Source of the DNA: Desulfatitalea tepidiphila
GTDB lineage: Bacteria > Desulfobacterota > Desulfobacteria > Desulfobacterales > Desulfosarcinaceae
DNA: 64,000 nt
Direction of reading: 5' to 3'
Assembly: GCF_001293685.1 (NCBI RefSeq)
Contig: NZ_BCAG01000003.1
Coordinates: forward strand, 1,302,001-1,366,000
Numbering within the stretch: the stretch's first letter is position 1; the number at the start of each line of letters is the position of its first letter. Position numbers and translations under genes: made by a program. The notes beneath the pieces are model-generated. The model was given only the letters and a program-made list of their open reading frames with translations. It searched no databases and was not told the DNA's origin. This document shows, one piece after another, positions 60,435-64,000 of this stretch.

Positions 60435-61523
60435 ATGAAAAAATGGATGCGATGGGCTCTCTTTTTGGCCGGCATTCTGGCAGCCGCATCGGCCCATGCA
60501 GATCGGATCATAACGGCCGAGGATGTGAGGCCGCCCGAAGGGCTCACGTTGTGCGGCGAGCCTGTACCGTTCGAGTTGAACCACGTGCGCGAGCGATTTG
60601 AAAAAGAGATGCTGCTCTCTTTGTGGGACCGGCCTCAGGTGCTGTTGTGGCTCAAGCGATCCACCCGCTATATGCCCTTTATTTCCAAAGCGCTCGAGCA
60701 AGCCGGTATGCCCGACGATATCAAGTACCTGGCCATTGTGGAAAGTGCGCTCAGGCCGCATGCCGGGTCCCCCAAGGGCGCCATGGGGTTCTGGCAGCTG
60801 ATGCCGGCGACCGCACGAAAATTTGGACTGACTGTGGATGAATTCGTCGATGAACGCCGCGACTTGTACTTATCGACCCCGGTGGCGCTGGCATATTTAA
60901 AAACGTTGTATGCAAAGTTCTCTTCGTGGACGCTTGCCCTGGCCGCTTACAACATGGGAGAAGAGGGGGTGGATGCAGAGGTTATCGAACAGAGGACCCA
61001 TGATTACTACCGGCTCTATCTGCCATTGGAAACCCAACGGTTTGTCTTCAGGATGCTCTCTGTAAAACTCATCGTCAATGACCCGGTGGCTTACGGATAC
61101 CAGCTTTCCCCCGAAGATTATTATGCACCCATCGGTTTTGACACCATATCTGTCGATTGTTTTCAGGAGGCACCCCTTCGGCTGGTGGCACAAGCCGCAG
61201 ATGCCGATTTCAAGGAGATAAAGGACCTCAATCCTCATCTGCGGGGCCATTATCTTCAAGCGGGGCATCATCAATTGCGGGTCCCGGAAGGCAGGTCTTT
61301 CGGATTTTCTGCCAAATTCGAAGCATTGCTCGAAGCCCATAGCCAGGAGCTCGGTCAACGCATCTACGTGGTTCAAAACGGAGATTCACTCTCTTCCATC
61401 GCCAAAAAATTCGCTGTCCCGTTGCAATCCTTGCTCATTTGGAATCGTATCGATTTAGGAAAAACGCTCCATCCCGGCGATCGATTGGTTATTTATCCCC
61501 GAGAGGCCGTCGCCGGACACTGA
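60435..61523 (+). CDS. mltD: MltD-like lytic transglycosylase with LysM
   Basis: A 362-residue secreted peptidoglycan hydrolase. A signal peptide (MKKWMRWALFLAGILAAASAHA) is followed by a family 1 transglycosylase domain with catalytic Glu103 in LAIVESALRPHA, and GAMGFWQLMPATARKFGL and ALAAYNMGEEGV. The C-terminus carries one LysM domain (IYVVQNGDSLSSIAKKFAV, LHPGDRLVIYP) for murein binding. E. coli MltD has several LysM repeats; only one is clear here, while the PLRLVAQAADADFKEIKDLNPHL segment resembles a degenerate one. A GGGAG ribosome site precedes ATG 60435. Confidence 0.93.
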   Translation: MKKWMRWALFLAGILAAASAHADRIITAEDVRPPEGLTLCGEPVPFELNHVRERFEKEMLLSLWDRPQVLLWLKRSTRYMPFISKALEQAGMPDDIKYLAIVESALRPHAGSPKGAMGFWQLMPATARKFGLTVDEFVDERRDLYLSTPVALAYLKTLYAKFSSWTLALAAYNMGEEGVDAEVIEQRTHDYYRLYLPLETQRFVFRMLSVKLIVNDPVAYGYQLSPEDYYAPIGFDTISVDCFQEAPLRLVAQAADADFKEIKDLNPHLRGHYLQAGHHQLRVPEGRSFGFSAKFEALLEAHSQELGQRIYVVQNGDSLSSIAKKFAVPLQSLLIWNRIDLGKTLHPGDRLVIYPREAVAGH

Positions 61524-61584
61524 TCGGCCAACGATATCGCAGCTGTTCGGATGGGAAGGTCACAGCAACATATGGAAACTGAAA

Positions 61585-62523
61585 ATGAATAAGATCAAAC
61601 GTTACGGCAACACCCTCAAAGAGCAGTTGCTGGCCAGTACCCGGGATCGCATCTACAACTTCATGATGGCCGATGACCGAATTCGTGGTGTCGTGGTCAA
61701 TGGCACCCGAATGGTCAATGAGATGCGCTGGAACCATGAACTGGGGATTTTAGAGAGCCTGGTGCTGGGCCATGCTTATCTGGCGGCAGCCTTGATGGGC
61801 GCAGGCCTGAAAGGAAACGACCGGTTGTCGATCTCTGTGGAATGCTCGGGGCCTATAAAGGGATTCCATGTCGAATCCAATGCGTTCGGGGAGGTTCGGG
61901 GCTACCTGAAACAGGTGCCGATTCCCATCGATACGCCGCCCGTGGACTTTAATCTGTCTCCCTTCTTTGGCGCAGGCTTTTTATCGGTCACAAAATATCT
62001 GGAGGGAGCCAAGCACCCTTTCACGGGGAAAGTCATGATGGAACATGGGACCCTGGCCAAGGACCTGGCACTGTATTATCTGCGATCCGAGCAAATTCCG
62101 TCATCGTTTTCACTCAGCATCGCTTTTGATCAACAGGGGGAAATCACCGGGGCCGGCGGGCTTTTTCTGCAAGCGCTGCCAGGAGCATCGGAAGAGATGC
62201 TGAAAGAGGCGGAACAAGTGGTCACCAACCTCCCGTCCATAGGACATGAGGTGCACGGCGAGGGGTTTCCGCAGGCATGGATCGACCAGAATTTCAAAGG
62301 CATGTCCCCCAGGTATCTCGATTCGCGGGGAGTGGAGTTCATGTGCCACTGCAATCGAGAACAGATCAGAAGCATGATAATGCTCCTCGAAATCGCCGAT
62401 ATCCAGGATCTCGCCGAAAACGGTCCATTTCCCGTTCAGATTCGATGCCACAATTGCAATACCCGGTATGATTATGATCAGGCTGAACTCAAGGCCATTT
62501 ATTCAGCCCGCGTTTCCGGATGA
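61585..62523 (+). CDS. hslO: Hsp33 redox-activated chaperonin
   Basis: A 312-residue holdase chaperone activated by oxidative unfolding. The N-terminal domain (GNTLKEQLLASTRDRIYNFM, GHAYLAAALMGAGLKGNDRLSI) matches Hsp33. The C-terminal zinc centre is present as CHC (FMCHCNREQI) and CHNC (RCHNCNTRYDY), the expected CxC-x(n)-CxxC. These four Cys release zinc on oxidation and switch on the chaperone. The gene is convergent with the Nudix gene by 7 bp. Confidence 0.96.
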   Translation: MNKIKRYGNTLKEQLLASTRDRIYNFMMADDRIRGVVVNGTRMVNEMRWNHELGILESLVLGHAYLAAALMGAGLKGNDRLSISVECSGPIKGFHVESNAFGEVRGYLKQVPIPIDTPPVDFNLSPFFGAGFLSVTKYLEGAKHPFTGKVMMEHGTLAKDLALYYLRSEQIPSSFSLSIAFDQQGEITGAGGLFLQALPGASEEMLKEAEQVVTNLPSIGHEVHGEGFPQAWIDQNFKGMSPRYLDSRGVEFMCHCNREQIRSMIMLLEIADIQDLAENGPFPVQIRCHNCNTRYDYDQAELKAIYSARVSG

Positions 62524-62530
62524 TATCGAC

Positions 62531-63070
62531 TCAGGGCGCCAAATGGAATTTTTGGGTCAAGGTGAAAAATATTCCGGCAATGGTTTTGCCGTCCTGGATC
62601 TCGCCCGATTTAATCATCTCAACGACTCGAGCAAGGGGCAGGGGGTGGACTTCCAATATTTCATCCTGGTCCAGAGCCTGTCTGGCCGGCGATAGATTCG
62701 AAGCCATGAACAGGTGGATGGTTTCGTCGGAATAGCCGGGTACGGGTATGATGGATCCCAAATGATCCCAATGGTCTGCCGTATAACCCGTCTCTTCGGT
62801 CAGTTCTCGTTGTGCACATATCAATGGATCTTCTTTTCCGTCAAATGTTCCGGCCGGTATTTCCCAGATGAGCCTGCCCACGGCATGGCGATATTGTTTG
62901 AGCATCAACACCCGATCCCCGTCCAACACCGGTACGATGGCCGAAGCGCCTGGATGGCGGATGACCTCCAAATCCAATGTATAGCCGTTGGATAGAGTGA
63001 CATTTTCAACCGTCACGTTGAATACCCGACCTTTGCGCAGGATCTGCTTTTTATGGACAAGAGGTTCCAT
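62531..63070 (-). CDS. ADP-ribose pyrophosphatase-like Nudix hydrolase
   Basis: A 179-residue enzyme with the canonical Nudix box GTFDGKEDPLICAQRELTEETGY preceded by MLKQYRHAVGRLIWEIPAG, the E-x-P-A-G motif of ADP-sugar pyrophosphatases. The N-terminal half is a beta-strand-rich dimerisation domain (FNVTVENVTLSNGYTLDLEVI). It should hydrolyse ADP-ribose or related nucleotide sugars. It starts 3 bp after the TPR gene's stop codon and is clearly cotranscribed. Confidence 0.93.
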   Translation of the reverse strand: MEPLVHKKQILRKGRVFNVTVENVTLSNGYTLDLEVIRHPGASAIVPVLDGDRVLMLKQYRHAVGRLIWEIPAGTFDGKEDPLICAQRELTEETGYTADHWDHLGSIIPVPGYSDETIHLFMASNLSPARQALDQDEILEVHPLPLARVVEMIKSGEIQDGKTIAGIFFTLTQKFHLAP

Positions 63071-63073
63071 TTT

Positions 63074-63697
63074 TTATGATTTGGGCCTTTTCTGTTCGGT
63101 TGAAAGGGTTTGCTTTACCTGTTGGATGATTTGATTCAGGGGTTCACCGGTCGGGGTCTTGGCATTCGGGTTGATGGCTACCAGGTTCTCCCAGGCCGAT
63201 AGCGCACCGGCAGGGTCCTGCATATCGTGCATCAACACCACTCCTTTATTATACATTGCAATTTCATGGTTTGGATTCGAAATTAAGGCGCGATCAAAAC
63301 TTTCAATGGCTTTTTGGGGATTGCCGGTGCGGCGGTGCATCACGCCCAGATCGGTCCATACATCCGGACGGTTCCCGTCGATACGCAATGATTTTTCATA
63401 GGATTCGATGGCCAGGTCGGGTTGCCCCGTATCGAAATAGAGATGGCCCAGATGTGTCCACGCATCCACATCCTCCGGGTTTTTTTCGGTTCTCGCGACC
63501 AGATGGGCGATTTGTTCTTTTTGCTGCGGTGTCATCTGGGGGGATTGTGCGTCCCCCGAAAGCATGGCCGATCGGGTGGAACGGTAAACGCTGAAGGTCA
63601 CACCACCGACAAATCCGACGGCCAGGGCGATGGCGATCAGCAAAATGACATTCTCTGTTTTGATGTAACCTTTTAGGGCGGCATTGGTTTTAGACAC
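63074..63697 (-). CDS. Membrane-anchored tetratricopeptide-repeat protein
   Basis: A 207-residue protein with an N-terminal signal anchor (VILLIAIALAVGFVGGVTF) and about three tetratricopeptide repeats: DVDAWTHLGHLYFDTGQPDLAIESYEKSL, NRPDVWTDLGVMHRRTGNPQKAIESFDRAL and NHEIAMYNKGVVLMHDMQDPAGALSAWE. It probably scaffolds an envelope or cytochrome-related complex; the partner is not visible. It precedes the Nudix gene by 3 bp on the minus strand. Confidence 0.88.
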   Translation of the reverse strand: MSKTNAALKGYIKTENVILLIAIALAVGFVGGVTFSVYRSTRSAMLSGDAQSPQMTPQQKEQIAHLVARTEKNPEDVDAWTHLGHLYFDTGQPDLAIESYEKSLRIDGNRPDVWTDLGVMHRRTGNPQKAIESFDRALISNPNHEIAMYNKGVVLMHDMQDPAGALSAWENLVAINPNAKTPTGEPLNQIIQQVKQTLSTEQKRPKS

Positions 63698-63830
63698 GAA
63701 CGCGTACCTTTCTGTTGGCTGTCGTTGGGGTTGAATTCATTCGTGACAATATAGGCGTGGAAATCTCCTCGGGCAAGCCGAAAGCGAGGATTGCTCTTTG
63801 CGAATTCTTCAAACTTGAATTGATAGGGAA

Positions 63831-64000
63831 TCAGCGAATCGGCTCAAAGGTGAATTTCTGTCCACCGATGGCGGCCTCGGCCATGAAACCACCTTTGGCG
63901 TGAACAAAAATGGCCATGCCCTTGGTGTAACCCGGGGCGGACTGAAGACCCGTATCCGGTCCAGTGCTTACCCCCGCACTTGTCCCCCCTGTGCCGGTCT
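63831..64000 (-). CDS. C-terminal part of a YSC84/SYLF-like lipid-binding protein (cut by window edge)
   Basis: The minus-strand frame is open from the window edge to TGA at 63831-63833, giving 55 residues: a Gly/Thr/Ser-rich stretch and then GYTKGMAIFVHAKGGFMAEA and IGGQKFTFEPIR. The G-x-x-x-G...VxAKGG...GGQKF pattern is that of SYLF/YSC84-related proteins, whose N-terminal part would lie outside. The Gly/Thr-rich insertion before it is unusual. The assignment is by eye. Confidence 0.7.
   Translation of the reverse strand, partial: TGTGGTSAGVSTGPDTGLQSAPGYTKGMAIFVHAKGGFMAEAAIGGQKFTFEPIR

Noticed and set aside
1-64000. CRISPR arrays, tRNA or rRNA genes
   Set aside because: No regularly spaced identical repeats and no tRNA cloverleaf or rRNA sequence were recognised on either strand. 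The recurring palindromes are too long, too few and dispersed.

Overview
The window looks like chromosomal DNA of a sulfate-reducing-type Desulfobacterota (Desulfosarcina/Desulfatitalea-like). I infer this from protein similarity, moderately high GC, densely packed short operons with strong AGGAG-type ribosome sites, many sensory proteins (MCP, FHA-cyclase, FHA-GAF histidine kinase, HDOD, solo PocR domain), an Aquifex-type short aconitase, and dispersed palindromic repeats. I see no rRNA, tRNA, CRISPR array or intact prophage.

Layout. 1-8.8 kb, mostly minus strand: a partial M48 protease, queH, yggS and maf in an overlapping operon; an MCP next to a solo ABC substrate-binding protein; a lipoprotein; and a class I DAHP synthase preceded by a complete attenuation control region (promoter, Tyr-rich leader peptide, terminator). 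9-12.6 kb: parvulin PPIase, a small conserved protein, darP, hemW and an internally duplicated protein. 12.9-20 kb: a FliK-like/FlhB-like pair runs into recB, which carries a +1 frameshift in a T5 tract, and recD; recC is absent. 20-24.5 kb: a basic protein of unknown function, three small cysteine-bearing proteins and aconitase. 24.5-27.7 kb: threonine ammonia-lyase and a KhtTU-type K+/H+ antiporter.

27.7-34.3 kb is the most accessory-looking part: small orphan genes, a transposase remnant, a miniature palindromic element, then a 1489-residue membrane protein joining fourteen YCF48-type beta-propeller repeats to a KAP P-loop NTPase. I consider this fusion the best candidate for an undescribed sensing or defence-type system.

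34.4-64 kb returns to housekeeping and signalling genes: asd, an FHA-containing adenylate cyclase, a molybdenum-carrier-like protein with a C-terminal module that recurs as a separate gene, DUF1015, DUF3783, an O-methyltransferase, mutM next to a SMUG1-type uracil-DNA glycosylase, a geranylgeranyl-reductase/RluA/histidine-kinase operon, a ferritin-like protein, TerB-like and CaCA exchanger genes, HDOD, quinone oxidoreductase, cysS, Nudix, argF, PocR, Dus, MltD, hslO, a second Nudix, TPR and a SYLF-type fragment.

A family of about 141-bp palindromic elements has four full-length copies here. Each lies at the 3' end of a plus-strand gene, with the flanking 7-bp direct repeat overlapping that gene's stop codon. 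A related element sits exactly on the stop codon of the DUF1015 gene. This stop-codon-linked insertion pattern is the second main novelty. The third is the YYYFYYY leader peptide controlling DAHP synthase.
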